A stretch of DNA of 64,000 nucleotides from Melastoma dodecandrum (lineage: Eukaryota; Streptophyta; Magnoliopsida; Myrtales; Melastomataceae), in the NCBI GenBank assembly GCA_029817715.1, contig JARUPY010000089.1:2108001-2172000 (forward strand). Reading direction: 5' to 3'. Made by a program: the position numbers and the translations under genes. Position 1 is the first letter of the stretch. Every line of letters starts with the position of its first letter. A model generated the notes under the pieces. That model was not told the origin of the DNA. It saw nothing but the letters and a program-made list of their open reading frames with translations, and ran no database searches. Shown piece after piece: positions 1 to 10,112 of this stretch.

Positions 1-46
1 TGAGGTTTTCTGACCAAGAACATAATAGTAAGACAAGAAGGCGGGC

Positions 47-331
47 ATGGGGGCCGAGGTTTCCCCTTCTCGGTCATTTTCCCCATCGAAATCCTCAAAA
101 TGCTGTAACAGTGTGATCGAGTCGCTGTGTGCCTGTTGCTGCTGCTTGTGCATTGGGTGCCCGGTGGCCATTGTCAAGTGCATTGTAAAACCGCCTTTCA
201 AGATCATTCGGTACGTGGTGACCATGGTGGCCGATCGAACTTGTTGCTGCACATCGAAGAAGGTTTATGCTGCTTACTCTTCATTTTCTGATATCGATGA
301 TGATGCTGATGTTGGAAAAAGACGGAGGTGA
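47..331 (+). CDS. Small cysteine-rich plant protein (94 aa)
   Basis: A single uninterrupted frame encodes 94 residues. A Ser/Pro-rich N-terminus (about 1-17) is followed by a dense cysteine block (about 19-38, with CACCCCLC and a hydrophobic stretch) and a second cysteine group near 66-68 (TCCCTSKK). The C-terminus is acidic and then basic. The layout resembles a conserved family of unannotated land-plant microproteins with clustered cysteines. Such clusters are often palmitoylated or metal-binding, but nothing here proves either. No signal peptide is visible. I chose the first ATG, which lies 46 bases into the window, so an upstream exon cannot be excluded. Function unknown; reasonably sure it is a real gene because the cysteine block keeps its frame. 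Confidence 0.6.
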   Translation: MGAEVSPSRSFSPSKSSKCCNSVIESLCACCCCLCIGCPVAIVKCIVKPPFKIIRYVVTMVADRTCCCTSKKVYAAYSSFSDIDDDADVGKRRR

Positions 332-650
332 CCGCGAGCTTGATAATTTTATTAGAGTACACATCCTTTGTTTTTTGGTTTGGCGACGCTCAAGCTTCTG
401 CCTAGCAGTTTTCCATGATTGTCTCTTCTTATTGCTATTCAACCACTCTGAAATCATCTTATTTTCCGCGAGCTTCCGCTGTGTATCTGCGGAACTTACA
501 CTACGGAGACAGGTTATAAAAATTAAGAAGAGCTGTTGCGCTCTAAGATCATCCAGTAACATTGCGATCTACGTGGCTACCTCTTGCCAATCTGCCTCAA
601 GGCTCATCGTTGAGCCAACGGTTTCTCAAACTACGACACTAAGCCACCCG
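332..650. other. Intergenic gap between two convergent small genes
   Basis: Probably the two 3' untranslated regions. No further coding potential that I can support. The overlapping frames here lack family similarity and run into the flanking genes. Confidence 0.4.
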
Positions 651-920
651 TCAGGCGCCGCAGGCCGCTCCACATGCGGCAGCACATCCTGCACCGTAGT
701 AGCTGGAGTCGTCGACTGAACCCTTGCATTTGGACGACGCGGCTGGCGGAGAAGCCCCGCCCGCGCAGGAGAATAAGACTGCCAAGAGCAAAGAAACAGT
801 GAGGAGGAGAGCAACACCGATGAACGCTACCGAAGCGCTGTCGGAGCCGCCATTGCCAAAGCTATTCAAACTCTGGGATCCTCCCTTCAACTCCATCCCC
901 ACCATAAGACACACTTCCAA
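651..920 (-). CDS. Small single-pass membrane protein with Ala/Cys-rich tail (89 aa)
   Basis: An intronless 89-residue frame on the minus strand. It has a Gly/Ser-rich N-terminus, one strong hydrophobic segment at about 32-52 (VAFIGVALLLTVSLLLAVLF) and a short tail ending in repeated Cys-Ala-Ala units (GAGCAAACGAACGA). One membrane helix with a Cys-rich tail is a common form of uncharacterised plant microprotein. The gene is convergent with the small Cys-rich gene at 47-331. The hydrophobic segment and the abrupt Cys repeat argue that it is coding, but I do not recognise a named family. Function unknown. Confidence 0.45.
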   Translation of the reverse strand: MEVCLMVGMELKGGSQSLNSFGNGGSDSASVAFIGVALLLTVSLLLAVLFSCAGGASPPAASSKCKGSVDDSSYYGAGCAAACGAACGA

Positions 921-1884
921 GACTTTAAAAAGAAGCTGCTGGCCTGGGTGCGACTCTTACTAATTTTCCCACTTTAGGGTTGCAAAGGGCCAAGAAGAGA
1001 AGAAGTGGGGATATTGCCTCCATCAAATACCAAAGGGACATTTTTGAGGTATAACCCATTTTAACCTTTCCCTTTGGGGATGATTTTTTACCTGTTCACA
1101 GATTCTTTCATCATCATTTTCTAGGGAGGTCACTAAATGTTCAATTTATTAAGCCATAAATACTAAAATCAAGGTCAAATAGAACTCAACCACAGCATCT
1201 GATGTTTAACAAGGATGGATCACCACAAAACACACCAATGTAATAATGATGAATCTGACAGACACCTCAACCAAGCCATTCTTTTTTCCTAGCTCTCTGG
1301 CCACAAAAGTCATTCATGCTAAAAAATATTTGTGGAATGTTTTGATCAGGGGAAGGTATTAACCAGTTCAGACTCCAACCCAATGACACCACCCCCCCAC
1401 CAACTAAATAATTAGTGTTTTTATTTTATTACTGCCCCCCATTCGTTACATGATGAGGTTTTAGTGGAATCCTTTGCGGAAAATCAGAGACATAATTTTT
1501 TTTTTCTTCAAAAAAGACAGTCTGCACTAGAAATGTTCTTGGAGAAATGTTCTTGCTCGTTCTGGGCCAGGATATCCGGCCCATTGAGAAAAAGCCCGTG
1601 GGATAGCCCAATGATAAACAAGAAAACGACAAAAACGAAGGGGAACACAGTCAGCTCCGCCGTCCTGCTTCGAACTTCCCCAATGGGATAAACAAAGACA
1701 ATGAACATTAAACAAAACGAAAAGCCGCCCCACTCCCAGTCCGACCGAACTGAACTCAACTCTCGACTGTTTGTCGGCTCTCTTTGTTGTTTCTCTTTCC
1801 TACGCATCCCCCCCTCCCTTAAACAATTCCCCTCCCCCGGTTTTGTTCCGATCCCCGATCAATGCCGAGATCTGCCCAACCACA
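921..1884. other. Intergenic, upstream of the epimerase-like gene
   Basis: A+T-rich spacer with homopolymer runs (for example the T run near 1497-1505). The last 100 bases are C+T-rich, typical of a plant 5' untranslated leader. An in-frame ATG at 1771 would add 38 residues to the next gene, but the extension is Pro/Ser-rich and out of character, so I left it out. Nothing else supported. Confidence 0.4.
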
Positions 1885-3721
1885 ATGTCTTCGTCCCTTC
1901 TTCCTACGCTTACCCTCTCCTCCTCCCCCCGCCGCCTCTCCGTTCCCCGTCCCTCCGCCAGCCCTAACGGCAGTAACTACCCCATCAACGGCCACCTGAA
2001 GTTCCCAACCCTCCTGGATACTTTCCTCGTCCATATCCATAAGGCCGAGACTCGGCCTCTCGACGTCCCCCTCATATCCCCCTTCACGATCGCCAACTCC
2101 AGGCTCGATGGCGTCTCGAATGTCGCCATCAGGGTCGAGCTTCGGAATGGCTGCGTAGGCTGGGGCGAGGCCCCTGTCCTCCCTGGGGTTACTGTGGAGG
2201 ATCAGGATGGAGCGTTGGCGAAGGGGAAAGAGGCCTGCGAGGTTGTCATGGGGTGTGCCACGGATAATAAGGGGGGGATGACTTTGGGGATGGTTCTCGA
2301 AGAGGTCGGGAGGGTCCTCCCCGGGCACCGTTTCGCTTCCGTGAGTTCGTCGTCTTTGGTTTCGGATCGAATACGATTTACTAGGGCTTCGTGTTCTGTT
2401 CGGGGCGATGGATGCGAGGATGAGTGGACAGTTAGCGTTTCTTATGATGGTTGTCCGGCTTTTGTGTGGAGCTGCTGCAGTGTGTGTCGTGGCGAATTGT
2501 CGATTTTTTTCCGATACTTCACTTGCTGGCTATACGAAAGATTGCTATTGTTGCCTCCTTTAATGCATCTGTTTTTACTAAATCGAAGGTCCGGGCCGGA
2601 TTTGAGATGGCACTAATAGATGCGGCTGCGAACAGCATCAGAGCGCCGCTGTACGAGCTATTTGGTGGAGTTTTGAACGCTATAACCACAGACATAACAG
2701 TTCTGTTTCCTCTTTTTGCTGTCGTAACATGGCTTTAGAGAATGTGCGAGTTCACGTGGTGATGTCTATGTTATTATTGAATCGCAGATTCCGATCGTTT
2801 CACCTGCCGAAGCTGCTGAATTGGCTTCTAAGTATCGAAAGCAGCAGTTCAAGACACTGAAGCTTAAGGTTGGGAAGAACCTGCACACGGATATCGAGGT
2901 TCTTCAAGCGATACGGGCAGTGCATCCTGATTTTTCTTTCATATTGGATGCTAACGAGGGCTACAAATCTTCCGAGGCCATCGAAGTGCTCGATAAACTG
3001 AATGGTAATGGAACACGGATTCTGCAATACTAGTGGGCTGCATTTATAGCCATGTCATGATGGGATACGTTATTTATATCTGTTTCAGCCATGGGGGTTA
3101 CTCCTATTCTGTTTGAGCAACCGGTCCATCGAGACGACTGGGAAGGTCTTGGGCACGTCGCCAGGATGGCGAGAGACAAATATGGGGTATCTGTAGCTGC
3201 AGATGAGAGCTGCCGAGGAGTAGACGACGTGGAGAGAATCATAGAAGGAAGTCTGGCAAATGTTATCAATATAAAGCTCGCTAAATTGGGTGTCATGGGG
3301 GCTCTCAAAATCATAGAGCGTGTCAGGGCATCTAATTTAGATCTCATGATCGGTGGTATGGTCGAGACCAGGCTAGCCATGGGTTTCGCTGGCCACCTTG
3401 CTGCCGGCTTCGGTTGCTTCAAGTTAGTATCTTCTAATGAATGCATACAGAACTTCATAACACACAACATGAATCGATGAGTACAAATACTGCAATTGCA
3501 TTTGCAGATTCATTGACCTCGACACCCCATTACTTCTGGCTGAAGATCCAGTGTACGGCGGTTACGAGGGTAATTGAGCTCGTTTCTGATTCATGATCTT
3601 TGAATAATATTAATTGTAGCATCTGATTACCAACTACTGTTCTTAATTACCAGTGTCAGGTGCTAATTACAAGTTCACAAATGCTAGAGGACATGGCGGA
3701 TTCCTCCATTGGGATTGGTAA
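1885..3721 (+). CDS. L-Ala-D/L-Glu epimerase-like enolase-superfamily enzyme
   Basis: Six exons close in frame: 1885-2340, 2589-2699, 2788-3004, 3089-3422, 3508-3569, 3654-3721 (415 aa). The protein belongs to the mandelate racemase/muconate lactonizing branch of the enolase superfamily, dipeptide epimerase subgroup. Bacterial relatives interconvert L-Ala-D-Glu and L-Ala-L-Glu. An N-terminal capping domain (about 50-170) is followed by the TIM barrel. All expected catalytic and metal positions are visible: the Lys-x-Lys pair in TLKLKVG (214/216), Asp243 (DANEG), Glu271 (FEQP), Asp300 (ADES) and Lys324 (NIKLAK). The Ser/Pro-rich first 35 residues may be an organellar targeting peptide. The plant substrate is unsettled; a role in dipeptide or murein-peptide metabolism is an inference from bacterial homologues. 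Each intron has GT and AG ends and the phases agree. Confidence 0.88.
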
Positions 3722-4585
3722 CCTTTCTAGTTTTCTGTCCAATTTTCTTTCCTCGATGGCCGATTGGTCTTCATCATTGCATTGCACCAATGTATGCAGA
3801 GTCACCAGTCCAACTTCAAGATAGCGATACCCGGCATTCATACAAGGAGTTAAACTGCACGCTGATATTGGGTTCTTCTGATGAACAAAGCGACAGGGGA
3901 TTCTTCCCTGATGAGGAACAATATGGCGTCTTCAACTTGTTCATCATCTCATCGTTGTTATCTGAATGGTTCTCTCTGGCACCAGATCCCATTTGAGATT
4001 TCCCTGTTTATCTGAATGTTTGTGTGAGCATTCTTCTGTCGACTCTTGCCATTTACGAATTCATCAGCAACATGTTGAGATTTGCCGCCGTTTTCCTACT
4101 TTAGAATCTGAAGTTCCTGTATCAAGAGATGTCCAATGGGTTCTGGTTATTGTTTGCTGTTACTCGCCGACAGCAGTAGTCAGGGTTAGGAGGACGGGCA
4201 TTTAGCCACCGCGACATCAAAACGTAAGTCGTTTCAAACAAAGCTTATTGACGTCGAGTCATCCGCATTCAAACTGTAACTGGAGTGGCCGCGGATGGGG
4301 TTTGGTCTTGCCCATGGAAATACAGATAGTAGAGCTTCATCAACGCATGACTCCATCATCATCGATTCACCCACATCTCATCAATCATCAGTGAATGTTA
4401 TATGGATGAGTGGTTACTGCAATGATTATGTCAAATGCAGATCAACATGCTTTTGCTAATGATTAATAGGCATGTTGAGATAAAAAGAGCTGCAAATTAA
4501 AGTGTTCTCAATCACCGAAAGCATAAATAGTGATTTGCCTCCACTCATTTTTTTGCTTTCTTTTGATTTTAAGATCTGTTGTTCA
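3722..4585. other. Intergenic, 3' flank of epimerase gene and nsLTP promoter region
   Basis: No coding frame here has recognisable similarity. The segment holds the 3' end of the epimerase gene and the A+T-rich upstream region of the lipid-transfer protein gene. Confidence 0.4.
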
Positions 4586-4591
4586 TATAAA
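4586..4591 (+). promoter_or_regulatory. Putative TATA box of the nsLTP gene
   Basis: TATAAA lies 39 bases before the nsLTP start codon. A start site about 30 bases downstream would leave a leader of only some 12 bases, so either the leader is very short or another element is used. Confidence 0.4.
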
Positions 4592-4629
4592 TTGAGCTGC
4601 AACCAGAAACCCAAAATCATCCCATCAAG

Positions 4630-4914
4630 ATGAAGGCAAACCATGGTTTCGTCTGCGTGATCGCGGTGACGCTCCTTATCCTGGGAGGACCGAGGGTCGT
4701 CTCGGCCCAGACATGCAACCCGCTGCAGCTCAGCTCTTGCGCAAGTGCGATCATGTCGTCCACCCCGCCGTCCACCCTTTGCTGCAGCAAGATCAAGGAG
4801 CAGGAGCCGTGCCTTTGCCAGTACATGAAGAACCCAAGCCTCAAGAGATTCATCAGTTCTCCCAATGCCAAGAAGGTTGCCACCATTTGCGGAACTCCCT
4901 TCCCTAGTTGCTAG
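4630..4914 (+). CDS. Non-specific lipid-transfer protein, type 2
   Basis: Intronless, 94 aa. A hydrophobic signal peptide (about 1-26, ending VVSA) directs secretion. The mature chain of about 68 residues fits the 7-kDa type-2 class. The eight cysteines have the exact nsLTP spacing: C29-x7-C37-x13-C51C52-x8-C61-x-C63-x23-C87-x6-C94. They form four disulfides around a hydrophobic cavity. The CxC motif has Leu62 between its cysteines, as usual for type 2, where type 1 carries a hydrophilic residue. Family proteins move phospholipids and fatty acids in the apoplast for cuticle or suberin deposition and can act in defence. The specific role here cannot be read from sequence. Confidence 0.92.
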   Translation: MKANHGFVCVIAVTLLILGGPRVVSAQTCNPLQLSSCASAIMSSTPPSTLCCSKIKEQEPCLCQYMKNPSLKRFISSPNAKKVATICGTPFPSC

Positions 4915-5039
4915 TGATAATCTCTGGCTTTAATGTACGTTGTCGCTCGTCGCACCCGTTAATGTATTCGTCACACGGTCTTTCTGGCGGTACTCCTAGA
5001 TGTCGTGGGGGTACTCTGTTGTTTGTCGGCTGTATTAGT

Positions 5040-5310
5040 GTTTTAAGTTTCAATTCTTCAATCTGTTGCTGTCTGTGACAACAGCAAAATCTAGCATGAG
5101 CTTCAAAACCCAGAAACAGAACCGCGAGGAACGCGGATAGTTCAACGGTCATCATCGTCCGCCATATTTGAAAAAGCGGAGAGTCGAGTAAGACGAAGAC
5201 GACTGTGGTGTCACTGTTAGTCAATCAGAGAATCACTCCAAGTCGTTCTCTGAGTTTGCTAAATTTGGACGTACAGACTTCTCTTTCCATTTCCCCTGCA
5301 GCCTCCTCTG
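5040..5310. repeat. Upstream module shared by the receptor-kinase cluster (copy 1)
   Basis: This segment is closely repeated at 8954-9017 plus 12448-12581 (split by the LTR element) and, more diverged, at about 15770-16020. All three copies lie just before a WAK/LRK10-type ectodomain, so this is the ancestral 5' flank and leader of that gene family. It contains the intact (empty) retrotransposon target CGTCC at 5156-5160. Confidence 0.75.
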
Positions 5311-5342
5311 TTGCTTGTGGTCCATCCCTGATTCTACGCCCA

Positions 5343-5950
5343 ATGGATCTTCTTTTCCTTCTTCATCTTCCCCTGTTCTGCACGATCTATATCATCGGCC
5401 TCACCACCCTGCTGCGTCGAGTCCTGTCAAAAAATGCGCAGTATGAGGCGTGCCCCCCTTGGCAATGCCCCTCCAGCACCGTCCAGTTCTCTTAACCTTT
5501 CTGGATCTCCAGCCAACAACCTTCCTACTATGGCTATCCCGGCTTTGAAATCACTCGCAAGGGTGATCGTCCGATCCTCTCTATCGCCGGTAAAACTTTT
5601 GTGGTCAATAGTGTATTTATCATACCCGAACAACTCCCTCTTACTCGTTGACGAGATGGCTTATGAGGAATCATGTGGCCTGCCTCTTTCGAATGTGAGC
5701 CTGGACGGAAATCCGTTCAGTTTCGCAGCCAAGAAGAACAACAACCTGTACTGTGGCGATTCCAGCTTTGAGATCTCTTGCAAGGGGGACTGACCGTTCC
5801 TCTCTATCTCCGGTTAAAACTTTCATAGCCAAGAGTGTACGCTACACGAACAACTCCCTCGTACTCGTCAACGACATTGCTTTGGAGGAACCCTGCCGCA
5901 TGCCTCTTTCGCATTCCGATGCTCAACTTTTGTGTGATCATCAATAAATT
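5343..5950 (+). pseudogene. WAK/LRK10-type ectodomain pseudogene (signal peptide and GUB_WAK domain)
   Basis: ATG at 5343 opens a good signal peptide (MDLLFLLHLPLFCTIYIIGL) followed by the N-terminal galacturonan-binding (GUB_WAK) domain: QYEACPPWQCPSS, then VQFS. A TAA codon at 5493-5495 replaces the expected Tyr of the conserved S-Y-P-F motif. The frame then continues sensibly (PFWISSQQPSYYGYPGFEI) until a frameshift near 5615, after which the conserved NNSLLLV motif is in another frame. From about 5749 the sequence jumps to a second, differently decayed piece of the same domain (YCGDSSFEISCKGD). No kinase follows. Known relatives sense cell-wall pectin or participate in defence; this copy is dead. 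Confidence 0.8.
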
Positions 5951-7077
5951 GCAGAACGTCTTCCTGGCTGTCTATATCAATCGGAAACGTTTCCATTGCC
6001 GAAAAAACCCGTGACCTTGCAGTAATCCAAAATGCGCAACACGTCATAGGCATTCGGACGCGATCAGGGGACTTGTCTGCAGCACGCAAACTTCAGAATC
6101 ATATGCTTCACCTCAAGCCTCGAACAGAATTACGAGGAAAGGCGAAGGGGCTGTCCATTGTCTCATGGTTTTGGTCGTGACGTTTGAAAGGGGAAAGAAT
6201 GTTTAACTTGGACAAAAGCGAGCCAAGGAAGGGTGTAATACCCAAATTTTACGAAATCTTCGTAAACAAATAAAATTTTAGGAGGAAAAAAATTTTCAAA
6301 ATAGGATTCAAATCTTTGATAGCATGAACAAGATCCCATAAAATCTAAAAAAATTTTAAAAAAATCACACAAAACCAGGGAGAGAGACAGTCCTTTTCAT
6401 CCCCTCGAGGGAAACTAGTCTGTCGTTGTGCGTACAGTTTACGACTAGCCTGCATACTTACACGTGTATTTTAACCGTTGAAGCTGGATTTTCTACTCGT
6501 CGCAATTCGATTCTCGATGAGATTGCAATTAATCTTACCGTATGTGTCTACTTAATGAATGATTGAATTTTCATTCTTTTGATAGCATAATTACTTATTT
6601 TCATTTATTTTGCATGAAAAATCGATTCGAAATGACGAATTCTGGAGGCCGGAGTTGGAGGAGCACAAGACAGGATGCGGGGGAAGGCTACTGATAATTT
6701 TCAGCTAACGAGGTGCTATCACGGCAGCCTCAAATACGCACGATCACCATCCTGCTTTATGTTTTATGCCGTGTGTGATATTTTTAATCGAACACGAGTT
6801 CGGGCTTAAAAAGCCTAAATCGGGTCCAACGCCCGTAAACAGAGACACTTTTGTTTCGGCGGCGACTCCGTGATAGTTTATCTAGGTCAAACAATCGAGA
6901 ACCCGAGTAAGCTCGATTAGAAATTGAGGGAGGATCGCGCCTTGACGTTCGAATCTTGACCTTGACCGAACATCGAAAGAGCGGGCCTAAAATCCTCGTA
7001 TCGTCCGAACCATCGTCGCGTGTCGTGAGATAAGGAAAGGGCGCGTGTAAAGGTGGGAAGTCATCCGTGTTGGATAC
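5951..7077. other. Spacer inside duplication copy A
   Basis: Matches 16355-17650 of copy B. No supported gene. Possible promoter of the following ectodomain exon lies at its right end. Confidence 0.5.
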
Positions 7078-7140
7078 GTTGATCATATTCTTCACAAAGA
7101 CTTTTTAGTTGATCATATTCTTCACAAAGACTTTTTAGTC
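7078..7140. repeat. 31-base direct tandem duplication
   Basis: Two adjacent copies of the word beginning GTTGATCATATTCTTCACAA. Copy B of the segmental duplication has this word once (near 17655), so the doubling happened after the segments separated. Confidence 0.9.
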
Positions 7141-7335
7141 TGCGTGGAAATGCCATTTTGTATGTACTCCTTTAGTCAAGCTGAGAATCAGTCCAAGTCT
7201 CCTCCGTTATTATTTTTATTTTGGACAGAAGAAGAAAAGTCTATCACTCATTCTCTTTGTTCATATATCTAATGATAAGTATCTCATTCCAACACTTCCC
7301 CTTTTTCTTATTCAGAAAATCCCCAATTTCTGATA

Positions 7336-8146
7336 ATGTATCTCGATGGCATCAAGCCCCATATCCACATGCCTCCTTCCTTTCTCATTTCGGTGCTCAT
7401 CGTCGCCTTCCTCTGGCCTATCCTGCTCCCAGCAGGTGTTCGCGGCAGCGACCAGTACGAAGGGTGCAGGGATAGTTTCGACTGCGGAAACAGAACTGGG
7501 ATCGGATATCCCTTCTGGCTTTCTGGCTGGCCGAAGTATTGCGGCCATCCCTCGTTCGCTCTTAAGTGTGATGAAGGGAATCTCACGCTGAGTTACGGTA
7601 GCTTGAGTTACAGGGTGAATGACATCGATGCATCCGCCCAAATCCTGAAGGTTTCACGGACCGACCTGTTCAGTTCCATTTGCGCACCTGAGGATAGAAG
7701 AAACACCAGTTTCAATTTCAACACAAGTGTTTTCGAGTACACCCCCTCTGATAGCTTTGTCACCGTGCTCTACGGCTGCTACCCACCAAACCATAATGCA
7801 CAAGGAGGAACGACGGCTGGTTGGCTGCCCTTTAAATGCCCAGAGATTGACAACAATTTCGTGGCCATTTCTCAACACCCCCTTGATCAAGCACTAACTG
7901 GAAGATGCGAGTCCGTTATCCAAGTCCCAGTCATGAACATCAGCAAGATCTTGAAGTGGGATTTCTTGGATTATGCCATGGCGGAAGTTTTCGGGAACGG
8001 ATTCGAGCTTTACTGGATTGACGAGAACAAAGGGAAGTGCGAGGCATGCCGGAATTCAAATGGGACATGCATATACGATCTTGAGCTAGAGGAATTCAAG
8101 TGTCATTGCCACGACGGAACTGTCTCGAAGAACACCTGCAGATCAA
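7336..8146 (+). pseudogene. LRK10-like receptor ectodomain exon without a kinase
   Basis: Uninterrupted frame of 270 codons ending at a donor site (TCA-A|GTAATT). Read through, it stops at 8206-8208 after 290 aa. It has a signal peptide (about 12-37, MPPSFLISVLIVAFLWPILL), a GUB_WAK domain (C-x6-CG, IGYPFWL, CGHPSFAL, about 43-145) and a WAK-associated C-terminal domain ending in the typical GKCEACRNSNGTC and CHCHDGT cysteine motifs (about 225-265). It is very similar to the first exon of the gene at 17849. No membrane or kinase exon follows: the duplicated segment is broken at 8953. It is either a gene fragment or a gene that makes only a secreted ectodomain. I list it as a fragment because the receptor is incomplete, though the frame itself carries no lesion. 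Confidence 0.7.
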
Positions 8147-8588
8147 GTAATTTCCTAACCTTCTGTCAACTGTGCATTTTTTTCTCCTCCTTTATCAGTA
8201 ACATATGAACCTTAAATCCTAAATCCTAATACATCATCCCGACTTCATCCGACTGACTGAGTCTTTTACATTAATTAAATTTCTCTTACATAAATCCTAA
8301 GATGAAAAAGTACTTTTGTTCTGGGTCTTCTTCCAAAAACTTATGGTCTTCCATGAGAAAGTCCAATCAATCATGTATTGTTGAAGTTCCCTAAACTTCC
8401 ACGCACCCAAACTAAGTCTTAGAATTTCCCTGGCAGTCAGAATTCAAACGTTTAGGCAGAACTGTAATCACTGCGGTGGCCTGCCTTCACATCATGTCTT
8501 TTTTTTAGGAAAAAGAGAAATCGCCACGAAACTTCATTACATACCAATCTCTGTCTCTCTCGTTTTACCTTTTTCAATTAACAACCCA

Positions 8589-8953
8589 ATGAATCTTCAT
8601 CATCATCATCTTCTTCTTCTTCTTCTTCTTCTTCTTCATCTTCTTCTCCTGTTGTGGCGAGCCCGCCTTGAAGATTTCTTGCTAGGATAACCGTCCTATC
8701 CTCCTGATATCAGCCAAAAACTTCATGGCCAATAATGTATTTTACTAGGAATCCTGTGTCCTGCCTCTTTCGAACTGGAGCCCGGACCGTGTCCCCCCCG
8801 AGTTACGACCTGTACATCTTCCATGACGCCACCGGGGCTGAACCTTCCCACGTGTTACATATCCTTCCCTCGACTCATATGCCTTCTTCTATGATGAACT
8901 GGTCAATCACATGGACAATGTGGGAGTGCCAATCGGTCATCTTTGCACCAGCA
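8589..8953 (+). pseudogene. Relic of a second receptor ectodomain exon
   Basis: Starts with ATG and a His/Leu-rich signal-peptide-like run encoded by CTT repeats, then stops at once. Further on, a piece similar to the ectodomain of the 12582 gene (GAEPSHVLHILPSTHMPSSM) is present in a broken context. It matches 19114-19479, inside intron 1 of the intact receptor gene. Not translatable as a domain. Confidence 0.65.
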
Positions 8954-9017
8954 TGAACTTCAAAACCCAGAAACGGAACCGCGAGTAACGCGGATAGTTC
9001 AATGGTCATCATCGTCC
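8954..9017. repeat. Upstream module of the receptor cluster, left part (copy 2)
   Basis: Begins TGAACTTCAAAACCCAGAAA and matches 5097-5160. It continues at 12453 on the far side of the LTR retrotransposon. The last five bases CGTCC (9013-9017) are the left target-site duplicate. Confidence 0.85.
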
Positions 9018-9996
9018 TGTTCGCGTATAAAACGGTTCTCGTCGGAAATATTTGGCAATTGGACTACCAGGGAAATGTATGTGGTCGCCAGAAATATGAA
9101 TTTCAATGATAAAAGATACGGCTGTTACAAATTCAAAGACTTACAAAAGTAAATGAACGCTTACAGCCATAAAAAATGAAGGAAAATTGTGGTACGGATG
9201 ATGGAGGCGCTGTAGACTCGCTGCTGACGTCGTAGACTCGCTGCTGACGTCGTAGACTCGCTGCTCACGTCGTATACTCGCTACAGTGTGCTGCGCTGTA
9301 GACTTATGTGGCGGCAGTAGTGCTGGCGGAGGTTTGTTGCCCCGGTTACGGTTGCTCGCCGGAACGGTGGAAGTACTGACGGATGTTTGTTGCCCCGGTT
9401 ACGGTTGCTCGCCGGGACGGTGGAAGTGCTGGCGAAAGGTGATCCCCAAAGCTACGGTTGGTCACTCTGGTATTAAAGGTAGTGACCAAATAACCCAAGC
9501 CGAAGTATCTACTAAAGTCTAAGGGTGACGAGCAATGCAAATCTGTGTTTGGCTTATTGATCGTAATTTTCCTAAGGAGAATCTGCTCCCTTTTTATATT
9601 GAGACTCGTGGTGTTCGGGATGCTTAGCACGTTTGACACGTTCTTAGGCTATTTTGAGGGTCGTGGCCCTCTCAATCAACTCCCTAAAATCTTGATAACA
9701 ATCTGATCGTGGCTTTTATCCAACTTAACCACTTCTCTTTCTTATATTAAATTAATTAAATCAAATCCCCAGATTTTCTCCATATGAAGATCTTTCCAAA
9801 TGGGAACGTGGTCCCATAATCTTCTTCCGAAAAATCTTAGAGGCAAGATCTTTTCTGATCCTCATAGACTTAGACCCTGTAGACTTGATCCCGACAGTCC
9901 TTTGTAGACTTAGTACTTCCTTGGCGAGTTCACACAAAAGTGGGCTTGGACTTATAATTTCTTATAATTAAGCCCAAGATTTTTGCCATGTCAACA
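9018..9996 (-). repeat. Left long terminal repeat (3' LTR of the element)
   Basis: 979 bases. It contains a short 20-base minisatellite (9211-9286) and two copies of a G+C-rich unit (GCCCCGGTTACGGTTGCTCG, near 9339 and 9393). It lacks the 300-base internal duplication seen in the right LTR. Confidence 0.9.
9211..9286. repeat. 20-base minisatellite in the LTR
   Basis: About 3.8 units of CGTAGACTCGCTGCTGACGT. The right LTR has only about two units (11399-11430), and the solo LTR near 31740-31775 about two in the opposite orientation. Confidence 0.9.
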
Positions 9997-10112
9997 TCAG
10001 CCCCCCTCTTAGGGTGAGACGATCTTAGCTGAAAGTCTAACCCAGCATTGTGAAGTGGTTTGGATTACAAATAAAGAATCTTAAAACGAAAGGAACTTTG
10101 GGGATTTAAAAC

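Larger units (their letters stand above)
5749..8953. repeat. Segmental duplication, copy A
   Basis: About 3.2 kb nearly collinear with 16156-19479 (offset about 10.4-10.5 kb). It covers a GUB_WAK fragment, a long spacer, one LRK10-type ectodomain exon and a relic exon. Copy A is cut at 8953, directly after ATCTTTGCACCAGCA. There it joins the cluster's upstream module, whereas copy B continues toward the kinase. Small differences include a duplicated 31-base word in copy A (7078-7140) and about 90 bases present only in copy B near 17370-17450. Confidence 0.85.

Noticed and set aside
1771..1884. Upstream in-frame ATG of the epimerase-like gene
   Set aside because: The added 38 residues are encoded by a C/T-rich leader and the ATG at 1885 has a good context and a transit-peptide-like start.
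1819..2328. 169-codon minus-strand frame
   Set aside because: Antisense shadow of epimerase exon 1, with no family similarity.
2451..2588. Coding frame preceding exon 2 of the epimerase-like gene
   Set aside because: It is intron 1; the homologous protein sequence jumps from HRFAS to VRAGFEMALIDA at GT and AG sites in phase.
9200..9290. CRISPR-like array of 20-base repeats
   Set aside because: The units are head-to-tail without spacers and lie in a plant LTR; this is a minisatellite.
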